Assembly (NCBI GenBank): GCA_002396385.1
Contig: DGTD01000100.1
Span: forward strand, 79,920 to 143,919
DNA length: 64,000 nucleotides
Direction of reading: 5' to 3'
From: Bacteroidales bacterium UBA4345
GTDB lineage: Bacteria; Bacteroidota; Bacteroidia; Bacteroidales; Paludibacteraceae
The notes under the pieces are model-generated. The model searched no databases, had not been told where the DNA came from, and worked only from the letters and a program-made list of their open reading frames with translations. The position numbers were made by a program, and so were the translations under genes. The first letter of the stretch is position 1; every line of letters begins with the position of its first letter. Positions 1-8,443 of the stretch are shown here, piece by piece.

Positions 1-1055
1 TCATTCTTTCTGATGACTTCCTCTACAAGGCCTTTAATATCAGCATCGTAATTCGCCATAAACTCATCATTGCCACTCATGGCTTTTATGCTTTCTATTT
101 TCTTTATGACAATATTTCTACGAGCATCTACATTATCCCAAGGTAGCGAAACAGAATCCGGAGAACCAAACCAATCCATGTATGTTTTGAGTGTCGGGAA
201 TGTTCTCTTTGGAAAATCAAAGTTTTCAATTATCATGTCAAGTTTCGACTGATTATAATCAGGAACTCGTATTTTAGTCGCAAGACTACGTCCTGTAGCC
301 TTAAACATCCCCGTGTAAACGAGACTGCGACAGAAAGATTCAGCATAGTCATAATATGAGTCTACTTGATTATCCATAGTACCATAACCGAATTCATAAC
401 TATTTTTAAATATTCTCTTAACTTCTGTAATTATGTTTTTATTAGGTAGCGCATTGTAAGCCTCCCTAAAAGAAGAAATAGCCTTAAAAGCTTTATCTAA
501 ATAAGAAGCCCCTTTACAACCAAACAAAAGTGCAACCTCACTTCTATTCAAAAAGCCATAGTTCTTTATGGCTTTACAGACTAATTCCATTGGATAAACG
601 AAATCATCATTAGAAAATTCAGGTATTTTATTTCGTATATTGTTAGGGAAGTGCATTTTTAATAACTGTTTAAGGAAATCTTCATCATCAAATGTTCCTT
701 GTATAATACGCCTTCCTACATCAGTAACTCTAATCACACCTCCTTCATCAGCATATCCAAAACCAAAAAATTCGTAAGTCGTTTTGTCATTACGACCGTT
801 ACTTTCTGTTTCTTTTGTATCATATTTCCCTGAAAGATACTTTTGAAATGAAAGAGATCCAATAAAAGTATCTTCCTCACTATGAGCATTATAAATATAT
901 TCTCGTCGAACAGGATAAACAGTTTTTTTATCAAATCTGCCTTTGTTCACAGGATCCTTCTCATTCCAATTTTTATTCTCAAGTGCTCCAAAGAAAGGGA
1001 ACCATTGTATTGTTCGCAATATACTCCTTGGTTTTGTGCGCCATGACCAACTCAT
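1..1055 (-). CDS. Type IIS restriction endonuclease, AlwI/PleI/BstNBI family (3' end outside window)
   Basis: Reading from an ATG at 1055 the minus frame stays open to base 1, giving 351 codons with no stop, so the C-terminus is missing. The N-terminal half follows the layout I know from N.BstNBI/PleI/AlwI: a short start (MSWSWRTKPRS), then YEFFGFGYADEGGVIRVTD, then DFLKQLLKMHFP, and later a YTGMFKATG segment matching the YTGLF block of that family. These enzymes recognise short asymmetric sites and cut to one side. The catalytic nuclease domain is C-terminal and lies outside the window, so activity cannot be judged. It starts 9 bases after the stop of the adenine methyltransferase at 1065, which fits a two-gene restriction-modification operon. 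The family call is firm; the target (perhaps GGATC, given the Dam-like partner) is inference. Confidence 0.82.
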   Translation of the reverse strand, partial: MSWSWRTKPRSILRTIQWFPFFGALENKNWNEKDPVNKGRFDKKTVYPVRREYIYNAHSEEDTFIGSLSFQKYLSGKYDTKETESNGRNDKTTYEFFGFGYADEGGVIRVTDVGRRIIQGTFDDEDFLKQLLKMHFPNNIRNKIPEFSNDDFVYPMELVCKAIKNYGFLNRSEVALLFGCKGASYLDKAFKAISSFREAYNALPNKNIITEVKRIFKNSYEFGYGTMDNQVDSYYDYAESFCRSLVYTGMFKATGRSLATKIRVPDYNQSKLDMIIENFDFPKRTFPTLKTYMDWFGSPDSVSLPWDNVDARRNIVIKKIESIKAMSGNDEFMANYDADIKGLVEEVIRKN

Positions 1056-1064
1056 AATTTAGTT

Positions 1065-2216
1065 CTATTGGTTTAAGTAATTTGTTATTAGTAAATGTTT
1101 CACGTTCTTGTTGTTGCGGTTCATAAAACTGACAACGTATTCCTTATCAAACGCCAAAATGTAAATTCCAGGATGACCATTGTAAAGATTGAAAACAAAA
1201 TCTGTGTGCTTTATGATCAACATCCATCTACCTTGGCATTCATTTATCAAATAATGTGCAAGGCGTTGCTGTTCATTTCGTCCAAACTCAATACGATCAT
1301 ACGTACTAAATTCTGTATCATAAGGAGGGTCAAGAAATACGAAGTCATTTTCAGTAGGAAGATTTTCCTGAAGAAACCTTTCAAAGTCTAGATTAAAAAT
1401 CTGTGCATTCTTGAGATGTTCAATCAATTCACAGCTTCGATAGTAGTTGATTTTATGAGTAAGATGCTTTGAATTATAGGCTATTCCACCATATGGAACA
1501 TTGAAGTTTCCGCGAGCCCCGAAACGAAACATACCACTATAAGCATAACTCCTCATAAAAAAGAAAAGCGATGTTTGTAACTGCCATGTTTTATCAAGCA
1601 TTTGATTGTTATATAGCCCACGATAATACATGTAAACAGCCCCTTTAATTATTGTCTCTATGTTATCTCGAAGATCTTCTTCAGAAAGGATTCCTCTTTC
1701 TTTCTCGACCTTTTTCATCCGCTTCATTTTATCCTTTATAGTTCGCTTAACTTCACGGACAAAACAACCTTCATCCAGCCTTATTCCAGAAAGTATCCGA
1801 GACAGTTCTAACTGATGTTCATTCACAAACACATCTATTCGTACACATAGTTCCTCTTGATTAATTACATCCTTCCTATATGGAATATAAAGTTCTGCAA
1901 TTTCATCATAAAACAACTGGGAAAAAGCCTCTGCATTCGTCCATGTCAGCTCCATCCCATCCAAACAAGCAAAGAAATCTTTATCTGTATCTTGTATTGC
2001 ACGATACAAACTAATTAATTCTGTACTAAAATCATTTACGAAGTATTTTTCAGCTCGAATGGCCATAAATACAGAACCACCACCAACAAAGGGTTCGTAA
2101 AAATTCTCAAAATACTGCGGGCAATGTTCTATAATCTGCTGTAGTTCCTTTTCTTTACCTCCTGGCCATTTTATTATAGGTTCAAGGTCACTTGTTCCTT
2201 CTATATGACGTCTCAT
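1065..2216 (-). CDS. DNA adenine-N6 methyltransferase, D12 class (Dam-like), restriction-modification partner
   Basis: The product methylates adenine in a short DNA target to protect it from the adjacent endonuclease. Visible motifs are PIIKWPGGK (SAM-binding start of D12 enzymes, residues 13-21), EPFVGGGSVF (motif I) and the catalytic FLDPPYDTEFSTYD (motif IV, near residue 297), in the D12 order. At 383 residues it is longer than Dam (about 280); the extra length is a charged helical stretch (KDKMKRMKKVEKE region) in the target-recognition part. The frame stays open upstream to a GTG at 2264, but I chose the ATG at 2216 because homologous sequence begins just after it and the upstream codons look non-coding. 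Codon use is AT-rich compared with the housekeeping genes, which suggests transfer. Target GATC or GGATC is inference. Confidence 0.9.
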   Translation of the reverse strand: MRRHIEGTSDLEPIIKWPGGKEKELQQIIEHCPQYFENFYEPFVGGGSVFMAIRAEKYFVNDFSTELISLYRAIQDTDKDFFACLDGMELTWTNAEAFSQLFYDEIAELYIPYRKDVINQEELCVRIDVFVNEHQLELSRILSGIRLDEGCFVREVKRTIKDKMKRMKKVEKERGILSEEDLRDNIETIIKGAVYMYYRGLYNNQMLDKTWQLQTSLFFFMRSYAYSGMFRFGARGNFNVPYGGIAYNSKHLTHKINYYRSCELIEHLKNAQIFNLDFERFLQENLPTENDFVFLDPPYDTEFSTYDRIEFGRNEQQRLAHYLINECQGRWMLIIKHTDFVFNLYNGHPGIYILAFDKEYVVSFMNRNNKNVKHLLITNYLNQ

Positions 2217-2260
2217 AATCTTCGTGATAAATCGTTGCAAAAAACTGGTGCATCGATCTA

Positions 2261-2500
2261 CCACTCACGAAAACGCACAAAAAAGGCATGAACCTTCTTA
2301 TGCGTTCTCCGAGGCTGCGTAGGAAAAGGAACCTCATCGCTCTATAAGATATGCTCATGCCAAAAGGCACAAACATTGAACTCTTATATAGAGCGATAAG
2401 GCACACCTCACCCACGGAAGTTGCCTAACCACTATTTCTTGTGTTCTTATTCCTACTGATTAGTTTCCTACGCTATTCAGGAGAACGCAAATAATAGTCA
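2261..2500. repeat. Nested long inverted repeat upstream of the restriction-modification operon
   Basis: Outer arms: GCGTTCTCC at 2302-2310 and GCGTAGGAAA at 2317-2326 pair exactly with TTTCCTACGC at 2464-2473 and GGAGAACGC at 2480-2488, with an unpaired 6-base stretch on each side. Inner arms: 2336-2346 pairs with 2387-2397 (11 bp, ATCGCTCTATA/TATAGAGCGAT). Innermost is TGCC-AAAA-GGCA at 2358-2369. Weaker pairing extends outward (AACGC/GCGTT elements). No ORF explains it. It could be the folded leader of the operon, a miniature inverted-repeat element, or a decayed invertible segment. The gap 2217-2633 holds nothing else I recognise. Confidence 0.75.
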
Positions 2501-2633
2501 ATGCGCGTTATGTGTTAATATGTTATATTTCTGTTCTTTTTCTGTTTTGTTATTGCCCCAACCATGGTTGCGACGGATAAAATATATTTGTTTGACTTTA
2601 ATTTTAATAATCTACATCTTTAGAAGCCTTACT

Positions 2634-2819
2634 TCAAAGATAGTTCATCCTGCAATTCACCATATAGGTAACCTGCGCTTTGATAATAGAAACCAGTAGC
2701 AGTGTTCTGGAGATTTCGGAATATGAAAGAAAGGCCACACGACCGAAATCCTTGAAAGGCCTACCTTTTTCCACCACCGGACAATCTACAACGATGTTGG
2801 AACCGTGATACAATTTCAT
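2634..2819 (-). pseudogene. DUF3990-like gene, truncated or frameshifted
   Basis: The 61-residue frame begins MKLYHGSNIVV and continues to KDFGR, the N-terminal signature of DUF3990 proteins; the YHGS motif resembles that of ADP-ribosyltransferase-fold proteins. Full members are about 150-200 residues. After the FGR codons the sequence stops resembling the family. A -1 frame from that point reads through to another stop and looks protein-like (ends GELQDELSLK), so a frameshift combined with an internal deletion is likely. It overlaps the stop of the DUF3791 gene by 4 bases (ATGA), the usual coupled arrangement of this pair. I infer a dead effector gene whose partner is still intact. Confidence 0.55.
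2635..2642 (-). promoter_or_regulatory. Candidate -7 box (TATCTTTG) pointing at the restriction-modification operon
   Basis: TATCTTTG on the minus strand matches the Bacteroidota -7 consensus TAnnTTTG. A start near 2628 would give the methyltransferase message a leader of about 410 nt containing the nested palindrome. The box overlaps the end of the broken DUF3990 frame, no clear -33 box was found, and a chance match is possible. Confidence 0.3.
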
Positions 2820-3040
2820 CGCAACAGACCTCCATGATTAGCGCAAACCTGTATCAAGTCTTCAACGTTTTCCTCGAAAGACAAGGTGTGCAAGATATTG
2901 TAATGCTTGAAATAATACTCAAGCCCGTGATACTTGCGGATATAATTGTATGCCACATCCTGTGTAATTCCAAGATGAGTAGCAAACTCACTAATTAGCG
3001 CCACCAAAAATTCGAGTATGTTCTTATCTTGCGTTGACAT
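2816..3040 (-). CDS. DUF3791 domain protein
   Basis: This is a small 74-residue protein with the DUF3791 pattern: an N-terminal helix (ILEFLVALISEFA), a middle segment around YNYIRKYHGLEYYFKHYN, and a C-terminal ENVEDLIQVCANHGG. DUF3791 genes commonly precede DUF3990 genes with overlapping stop and start codons, as here (4-base overlap). The pair is often thought of as toxin-antitoxin-like; the antitoxin role for DUF3791 is inference. It appears intact although its partner is truncated. It has no signal peptide or membrane segment and is likely cytoplasmic. Confidence 0.72.
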   Translation of the reverse strand: MSTQDKNILEFLVALISEFATHLGITQDVAYNYIRKYHGLEYYFKHYNILHTLSFEENVEDLIQVCANHGGLLR

Positions 3041-3195
3041 ATTTGCACAATCTCTAACTATCAGTCCTATCTATTGCAAAATTGCAATTTTTCCGCAAAT
3101 AAACGGCACGGGAATCCACAATTTTATTGAAAGTACGGAAAAAAAATAATTCAAATTGACTGTTTTGATGGGATTAAAGAGAACATCAATTTGCC

Positions 3196-3203
3196 TATAT
3201 TTG
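3196..3203 (+). promoter_or_regulatory. -7 box TATATTTG
   Basis: Exact match to TAnnTTTG, 24 bases upstream of the ATG at 3227, giving a predicted start near 3210 and a short leader. Confidence 0.6.
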
Positions 3204-3226
3204 CAAGTAGAAACTTGTAATTTCGT

Positions 3227-4096
3227 ATGGAAAAAGGGAAAAATATCTGCAACCAACTAAGGGAAGTACGCAAGGCAGTTGCCGATGCAAACGGCATCGA
3301 CTACGCCCCGACACCATGCACCCACACTGGTTTCTGCAAAGGCACTTGTCCAAAATGTGAATCGGAAGTCCGCTATATTGAGAACGAGCTCAGACTCCGC
3401 CAACAAGCAGGGAAATTCGTCAAAATCGTAGGCCTTGCTACCTCGCTTGTGACACTGTCGGCCTGCAACGGCTCAAGAACAGCAAACGAGACTACAGATT
3501 CCTCAATCATTACAGAAGACTCCTTAGAAGAATATATTCCGACAACCGGTTTTACCGATTCCGTACCACCTCCACTTCCTCCACCTCCTCCATACGACGC
3601 CATCAACTTCTACTTATACCCATGGAATAACATAATGGGAGATATTAATGACTATGACGAGAACTACGAAGACAGTTCAAGAATATCAATAATTGAACCC
3701 TGTTCCGACTTAAGCACAGAAGAATTAAAAAAAGAAAGAGAAAAAATTAAAAACAGCAACGAAATTCAGTGGAAATTCGACAAAAATCCCGACTACAAGG
3801 GAGGCTTCAAGCAATTGCACAAAGAGGTTTATGCCAGCATAGAGGCAAACACCACTGTTAAGGCATTAAAGGATAAGATGAAAAAAGATGCAGTCCTAGT
3901 GGTTATTTTCAACATTGAAAAAGACGGGACACTAACCAACATAGAAGTTAGCAAAAGTAGCCATCCGGCCTTCAACAAAATTGCCACCGAAGCACTATCT
4001 GCAACAAGCGGCAATTGGATACCCGCACAACTATACGGCATTCCCGTCCGCACGCGGTTCAAAGTTCCCATTGTCGTTAAAACTCCTACAAAATAA
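3227..4096 (+). CDS. TonB-like C-terminal domain protein with N-terminal Cys motif
   Basis: The 289-residue protein has three parts. Residues 1-60 are cytoplasmic-looking with a Cys cluster (CTHTGFCKGTCPKCESE), a type of N-terminus I know from other Bacteroidales TonB-family proteins and possibly a metal-binding knot. Around residues 63-80 a hydrophobic segment ends in LVTLSAC, which resembles a lipobox but is far from the N-terminus. A Pro-rich stretch follows (PPPLPPPPP). The last 110 residues form a TonB-like fold (IEKDGTLTNIEVSKSS, then the RTRFKVPIVV strand). TonB proteins transmit ion-motive force to outer-membrane receptors, but no ExbB/ExbD lies beside this one. It is monocistronic with its own -7 box. 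Confidence 0.72.
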   Translation: MEKGKNICNQLREVRKAVADANGIDYAPTPCTHTGFCKGTCPKCESEVRYIENELRLRQQAGKFVKIVGLATSLVTLSACNGSRTANETTDSSIITEDSLEEYIPTTGFTDSVPPPLPPPPPYDAINFYLYPWNNIMGDINDYDENYEDSSRISIIEPCSDLSTEELKKEREKIKNSNEIQWKFDKNPDYKGGFKQLHKEVYASIEANTTVKALKDKMKKDAVLVVIFNIEKDGTLTNIEVSKSSHPAFNKIATEALSATSGNWIPAQLYGIPVRTRFKVPIVVKTPTK

Positions 4097-4192
4097 AAGA
4101 GATTTTACAAAAAATGGGATAGGGAGAAAAATAGTCATCTTTAAAATTCAGTTGCAAGGTTGCAACCCGAGGCAAGGTAGGGAAAAAGAACG

Positions 4193-4200
4193 TATATTTG
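4193..4200 (+). promoter_or_regulatory. -7 box TATATTTG for the Ca2+ ATPase
   Basis: Exact TAnnTTTG match 27 bases before the ATG at 4228. About 30 bases upstream lies GTTGCAAGGTTGCAAC, a small direct/palindromic repeat that could bind a regulator (inference). Confidence 0.55.
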
Positions 4201-4227
4201 TAAGAGAATACAGACGAGAAAAACAAG

Positions 4228-7065
4228 ATGACCACAACTCAAACATACAGCGGCCTGACCGACGCAGAAGTAGAGTCAAGCCGGGAAAAGCATGGGGCGA
4301 ATATTCTGACACCAGTCGAGAAAGAGCCCCTGTGGAAGAAATTCCTAGAAAAATTCACCGACCCCCTTATCGTCATATTGCTTATAGCCGGCACACTGAG
4401 CATTGGCATATCGTGCTACGAGTATTTCGCCCTACCCGGACATGGCGCCACGGTATTTTTTGAGCCAATGGGCATCTTCATTGCCATATTGCTGGCAACC
4501 GGCATGTCTTTTATTTTCGAGATGAAAGCCGACAAGGAGTTCTCGTTGCTGAACCAGGTCAACGACAACGAGCCTGTGCAAGTGATAAGGAACGGAGAGC
4601 ACACCTCCATTCCGAGAAAAGACGTGGTTGTAGGCGACATTGTGGTGTTCAACACCGGCGATGAGATTGCGGCCGACGGAGAACTTTTGGCGGCTACCCA
4701 GTTAAAAATAGACGAATCGACACTTACCGGCGAACCTATATGCGAAAAAACCACAGAGAAGGGCCATTTCGACGCTAACGCGACCTTCCCATCGAACCAT
4801 GTGATGAAAGGGACCAAAGTGATGGAAGGACACGGCACCATGCGTGTGTTTGCGGTTGGCGACCATACCGAAAGCGGCAAGGTATACAAAGCCACACAAA
4901 TTGACGACAGCACAAAGACGCCGCTGAACGAGCAACTTGACGGGCTTGGCGAACTGATTACCAAAGCCAGTTATGCTTTTGCCGCCCTCATCATCATCGG
5001 CAAACTGCTGGTCTACTTCCACTTTGCCCTGCCATCGTTCCTCATCACACTGCCTACCGCAGTTTTCTTCTACCTCATTGCAAATAAATTTGACCAATGG
5101 AGCCACAAAGCCATAGCGGCAAGCATAGCCGGCTACCTTGTCTTATTTCTCGCTTTAACCGTCTGGTTGCACGAGATGCTGATACCAGAAGCCGAACTGT
5201 CGGCACTGATGGCCTATACACTGAACACGCTGATGATAGCCGTAACACTGATTGTTGTAGCAGTTCCCGAAGGTCTGCCTATGGCGGTAAACCTGAGTCT
5301 GGCCTACAGCATGCGCCGCATGTTGAAGAACAGCAACCTGGTGCGCAAAATGCACGCCTGCGAGACGATGGGTGCCACCACCGTCATCTGTACCGACAAA
5401 ACCGGCACCCTGACCCAAAACAAGATGCAGGTAAGCCAATTCTACTACTGCAACAAGACAGAGGCTGAACGCCAACTCATTTACGAAGGTGTGGCGGTGA
5501 ACAGTACGGCTTCGCTCGGGAAGGACGGGCAGGTATTGGGCAACCCGACCGAAGGTGCCCTCTTGCTCTGGATGGACAGCCAGCCAGACGCGCTCAGACA
5601 CGAAGATTACCGTAAAGCAAAAGTGTTGGACGAGATTCCGTTCAGTACCGAGCACAAATATATGGCGACCCTGGTAGAAAGCCAGGTGAGAGAGCGCCAG
5701 AAACTGCTCTATATGAAAGGTGCGCCAGAAATTGTAATGGAGAAATGCGGCCACCTGGGCGAAAACGACAAAGAGGCACTAAACGAGTTCTTGAAAAGCA
5801 GCCAGCGCAAAGGTATGCGTACACTGGCTTTTGCCTATAAAGCGGCGGACAATACCAGGCTTGAAGATATGACGATGCTGGGAGTGGTGGCCATAGCCGA
5901 CCCTATCCGCAAAGAGGTGCCCGATGCCGTAAAAGAGTGCCAAGCCGCCGGGATAAAGGTAATTGTGGTAACAGGCGATACCGCCGAAACCGCCAAAGAA
6001 ATTGCCCGAGAAGTGGGAATATGGACAACCGCCGACGATGCTTATGAAGAAAACGACTGCCTGACGAGCCACCACATCTACACCGGGCAACAAATACAGG
6101 ATATGCCATGGGACTTTCTGCGAAGAACCGCCAAACAGATAAAGGTGGTGTGCAGGGCCCGCCCAATGGACAAGCAACGCCTGGTGAAAGCGTTGGAAGA
6201 AGAACGCGAAGTGGTAGCCGTAACCGGCGACGGCACCAACGACGCTCCCGCCCTGAAGTCGGCCCATGTGGGTCTGTCGATGGGCGACGGCACCAGTGTT
6301 GCCAAAGAGGCGAGCGACATTACCATTATCGACAATTCGTTCAGCAGCATCGGCAAAGCAGTTATGTGGGGGCGCTCGCTCTACCAGAACATACAGCGCT
6401 TCATCCTCTTCCAGATGACGGTGAACGTAGCCGCCTGCCTGATTGTGCTGATTGGCGCCTTCGTAGGCACACAGTCGCCTCTGACGGTCACACAGATGCT
6501 ATGGGTCAACCTGATAATGGATACCTTCGCAGCCATGGCATTGGCATCGTTACCTCCAGACAGGCAAGTGATGCACGAAAAGCCACGCGACAGAGAGGCC
6601 TTCATCATCAACAAAAGCATGACAAGGCACATTATAGTGACCGGAGTGCTGTTTACCACACTGCTACTGGCACTGCTCTTTGTCTTCAACCGCTACGAAG
6701 TTACCGGCATGACTGACCTGTTAGCCCCACAAGCCGGAGGGACCGGCATAAGCGCGAAAGAGTTGAGTCTGTTCTTCTGCCTGTTCGTATTCCTGCAATT
6801 CTGGAATATGTTTAATGCCAAGGCATTTATGACGGGGGAATCGGCCTTCCACCACCTCGGCGAATGTAAAGGATTCCTTTTCATATCGGCCGTAATTCTG
6901 ATCGGCCAAGTGCTGATTGTGAACTTTGGCGGAGAGATGTTCAACGTAACCCGCCTGCAGGCCACCGACTGGCTACTGCTACTGGCAGGCACCCTACCCG
7001 TTTTGTTACTCCCCGAGATAGCGAGAATAGCAAAAGAACTAACCAAAAGACAAGACAACCACTAA
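4228..7065 (+). CDS. Calcium-translocating P-type ATPase (P2 type)
   Basis: The 945-residue membrane pump exports cations, most likely Ca2+, using ATP. Order of elements: N-terminal cation-ATPase domain, membrane pair near residues 40-100, actuator domain with DESTLTGEP, membrane helix 4 with PEGLP (about residue 347), the phosphorylation site DKTGTLTQ (Asp about 390), nucleotide-binding domain with KGAPE, hinge TGDGTNDAPALK (about 665), and six C-terminal membrane segments. Length is normal for the plasma-membrane/PMR1-like type found in bacteria. Ion specificity is inferred from the PEGLP and M6 (WVNLIMDTFAA) regions. Three short-gap genes follow on the same strand and may be co-transcribed. 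Confidence 0.93.
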   Translation: MTTTQTYSGLTDAEVESSREKHGANILTPVEKEPLWKKFLEKFTDPLIVILLIAGTLSIGISCYEYFALPGHGATVFFEPMGIFIAILLATGMSFIFEMKADKEFSLLNQVNDNEPVQVIRNGEHTSIPRKDVVVGDIVVFNTGDEIAADGELLAATQLKIDESTLTGEPICEKTTEKGHFDANATFPSNHVMKGTKVMEGHGTMRVFAVGDHTESGKVYKATQIDDSTKTPLNEQLDGLGELITKASYAFAALIIIGKLLVYFHFALPSFLITLPTAVFFYLIANKFDQWSHKAIAASIAGYLVLFLALTVWLHEMLIPEAELSALMAYTLNTLMIAVTLIVVAVPEGLPMAVNLSLAYSMRRMLKNSNLVRKMHACETMGATTVICTDKTGTLTQNKMQVSQFYYCNKTEAERQLIYEGVAVNSTASLGKDGQVLGNPTEGALLLWMDSQPDALRHEDYRKAKVLDEIPFSTEHKYMATLVESQVRERQKLLYMKGAPEIVMEKCGHLGENDKEALNEFLKSSQRKGMRTLAFAYKAADNTRLEDMTMLGVVAIADPIRKEVPDAVKECQAAGIKVIVVTGDTAETAKEIAREVGIWTTADDAYEENDCLTSHHIYTGQQIQDMPWDFLRRTAKQIKVVCRARPMDKQRLVKALEEEREVVAVTGDGTNDAPALKSAHVGLSMGDGTSVAKEASDITIIDNSFSSIGKAVMWGRSLYQNIQRFILFQMTVNVAACLIVLIGAFVGTQSPLTVTQMLWVNLIMDTFAAMALASLPPDRQVMHEKPRDREAFIINKSMTRHIIVTGVLFTTLLLALLFVFNRYEVTGMTDLLAPQAGGTGISAKELSLFFCLFVFLQFWNMFNAKAFMTGESAFHHLGECKGFLFISAVILIGQVLIVNFGGEMFNVTRLQATDWLLLLAGTLPVLLLPEIARIAKELTKRQDNH

Positions 7066-7078
7066 ACAAAAAATAGGG

Positions 7079-7819
7079 ATGGAACCAGGGGACATAGTAA
7101 TTGGAGTTTTATTTTCTTTACTTGCATATATACTTTTTTATGTCTTTAAATACACAAAAGAACAAAACGAGGCAATGAGCAACGCCCAAGGCATCATTGC
7201 CCAGTTACTAAGAATGGGGAAATATACTTTCAAATCTAGCAGTCTAATTGGCGATTTCTATGAAAAGCACAACACAGACCACGACCGCTATGGAATGTCT
7301 CCATCTCCAAACAGTTTCATCAGTGAAATCCGCACTAAAACGAGAGGCAGTAAGGATTTAGAGATTGACTACGATATTATTCTGAAGCATAAAAATTTTG
7401 CCTTCCGCCGCGACCTTGTCAGGCTACTTTTCCAACTGGCAGCCGTTGGCGACGGAATAAAGAACGACGAGTGGAACTACATTCTGCAAACAATGGGTCG
7501 GTTGAAGATGAACAAACGCAACTATGACTACTGGACAAGGTACTACGCCCCACTCCGCACCGAAGAAGATGACTACTCGCAATACTATAGCGACGAGGAG
7601 AAGAAAATATACACCTCCACAACAACATCACTAAAGCCCTACCTCGAAATTCTAGGTTTAAAAGAAGGATTCACAAAGCAGGAACTCAAAACCCAATACC
7701 ACAAACTATCACTAAAGCACCATCCCGACATGTGTGAAAACGCCAACCGCAAAAAAGAGTGCGAAGTGATGATGACCAGCATCAACGATGCCTACGCACG
7801 GGTTATGGCAAGTTTGTAG
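7079..7819 (+). CDS. Membrane-anchored TerB/DnaJ-domain protein (DjlA-like)
   Basis: Residues 5-25 form one N-terminal membrane helix (IVIGVLFSLLAYILFYVF). A middle region (about 85-160) looks like the TerB helical fold of DjlA. The C-terminal 60 residues are a J domain: YLEILGLKEGFTKQELKTQY, then KHHPDM (HPD near residue 216), which stimulates Hsp70 ATPase activity. This is the DjlA plan, although at 246 residues with weak TerB similarity. The gene begins 14 bases after the ATPase stop. Action as a DnaK co-chaperone at the inner membrane is inferred from the family. Confidence 0.8.
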   Translation: MEPGDIVIGVLFSLLAYILFYVFKYTKEQNEAMSNAQGIIAQLLRMGKYTFKSSSLIGDFYEKHNTDHDRYGMSPSPNSFISEIRTKTRGSKDLEIDYDIILKHKNFAFRRDLVRLLFQLAAVGDGIKNDEWNYILQTMGRLKMNKRNYDYWTRYYAPLRTEEDDYSQYYSDEEKKIYTSTTTSLKPYLEILGLKEGFTKQELKTQYHKLSLKHHPDMCENANRKKECEVMMTSINDAYARVMASL

Positions 7820-7866
7820 CCGTGAAACGGCATAATAAGAGCCTCCATTATTTTTAAAAGAGGGAT

Positions 7867-8400
7867 ATGAGAGAAAAACAGATAACGCCAGCCGATGCCG
7901 GCAACCATGTATTGCGCAGCCTCTACGAGACAGCCTTCCCCGAGAACGAACAGATTCCATGGGACGACCTGATGCGCCTAATAGACCAGATGTCGCTAGA
8001 CTTCACAGCCTATTCTAACGGAGAGGATTTTCTAGGCTTCACCATAGTTTATCCGCGCAAAGAATTCAATTGGTATTGGTATTTCGCCGTTCGTGAAGAA
8101 TTGAGAGGGAAAGGGATCGGTCAAGAGATACTGACCCGACTGATTAGGAAATATGAAGGTCAAACCTGCGTGCTCGACATGGAGAGTCCCTGTCAGACAC
8201 CATGTCCGAACCCAGAACAGCGGGAACGACGCCACAAGTTTTACCTGAGGAACGGATTCCGTGACACAAATATCTACCGGTCGTTTGGAGAGACCAGCAT
8301 GACCATTATGATGATGGGGCCCGGAACATTCACCCTACAAGACTGGGACAAACTGACCGACGAACTGAAAAAGTTCTGGTGGCCCGATGATTTAGAATAG
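7867..8400 (+). CDS. GNAT family N-acetyltransferase
   Basis: The 177-residue protein has the GNAT acetyl-CoA-binding motif A at EELRGKGIGQEILTRL (about residues 78-93), preceded by the beta-strand pair FLGFTIVYPRKEFNWYWYF and followed by a motif B-like region (HKFYLRNGF). The substrate is unknown. Four Cys/Pro-rich residues around MESPCQTPCPNPEQR occur in a subgroup I have seen in other gut Bacteroidales GNAT proteins. It lies 47 bases downstream of the DnaJ-like gene on the same strand. Confidence 0.85.
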   Translation: MREKQITPADAGNHVLRSLYETAFPENEQIPWDDLMRLIDQMSLDFTAYSNGEDFLGFTIVYPRKEFNWYWYFAVREELRGKGIGQEILTRLIRKYEGQTCVLDMESPCQTPCPNPEQRERRHKFYLRNGFRDTNIYRSFGETSMTIMMMGPGTFTLQDWDKLTDELKKFWWPDDLE

Positions 8401-8443
8401 GAAGGGAAACTGACAAACAAAAAAAGGACCCAAACAAGAAACG

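Noticed and set aside
2188-2415. 75-codon minus frame overlapping the methyltransferase start
   Set aside because: It runs through the palindrome arms and out of frame with the methyltransferase; no family resemblance.
2302-2488. Invertible promoter (phase-variation) switch
   Set aside because: The arms are inverted and well spaced, but the 6 bases at the centre of each arm differ, so a site-specific recombinase would not have matching crossover sites. Kept as a structured element instead.
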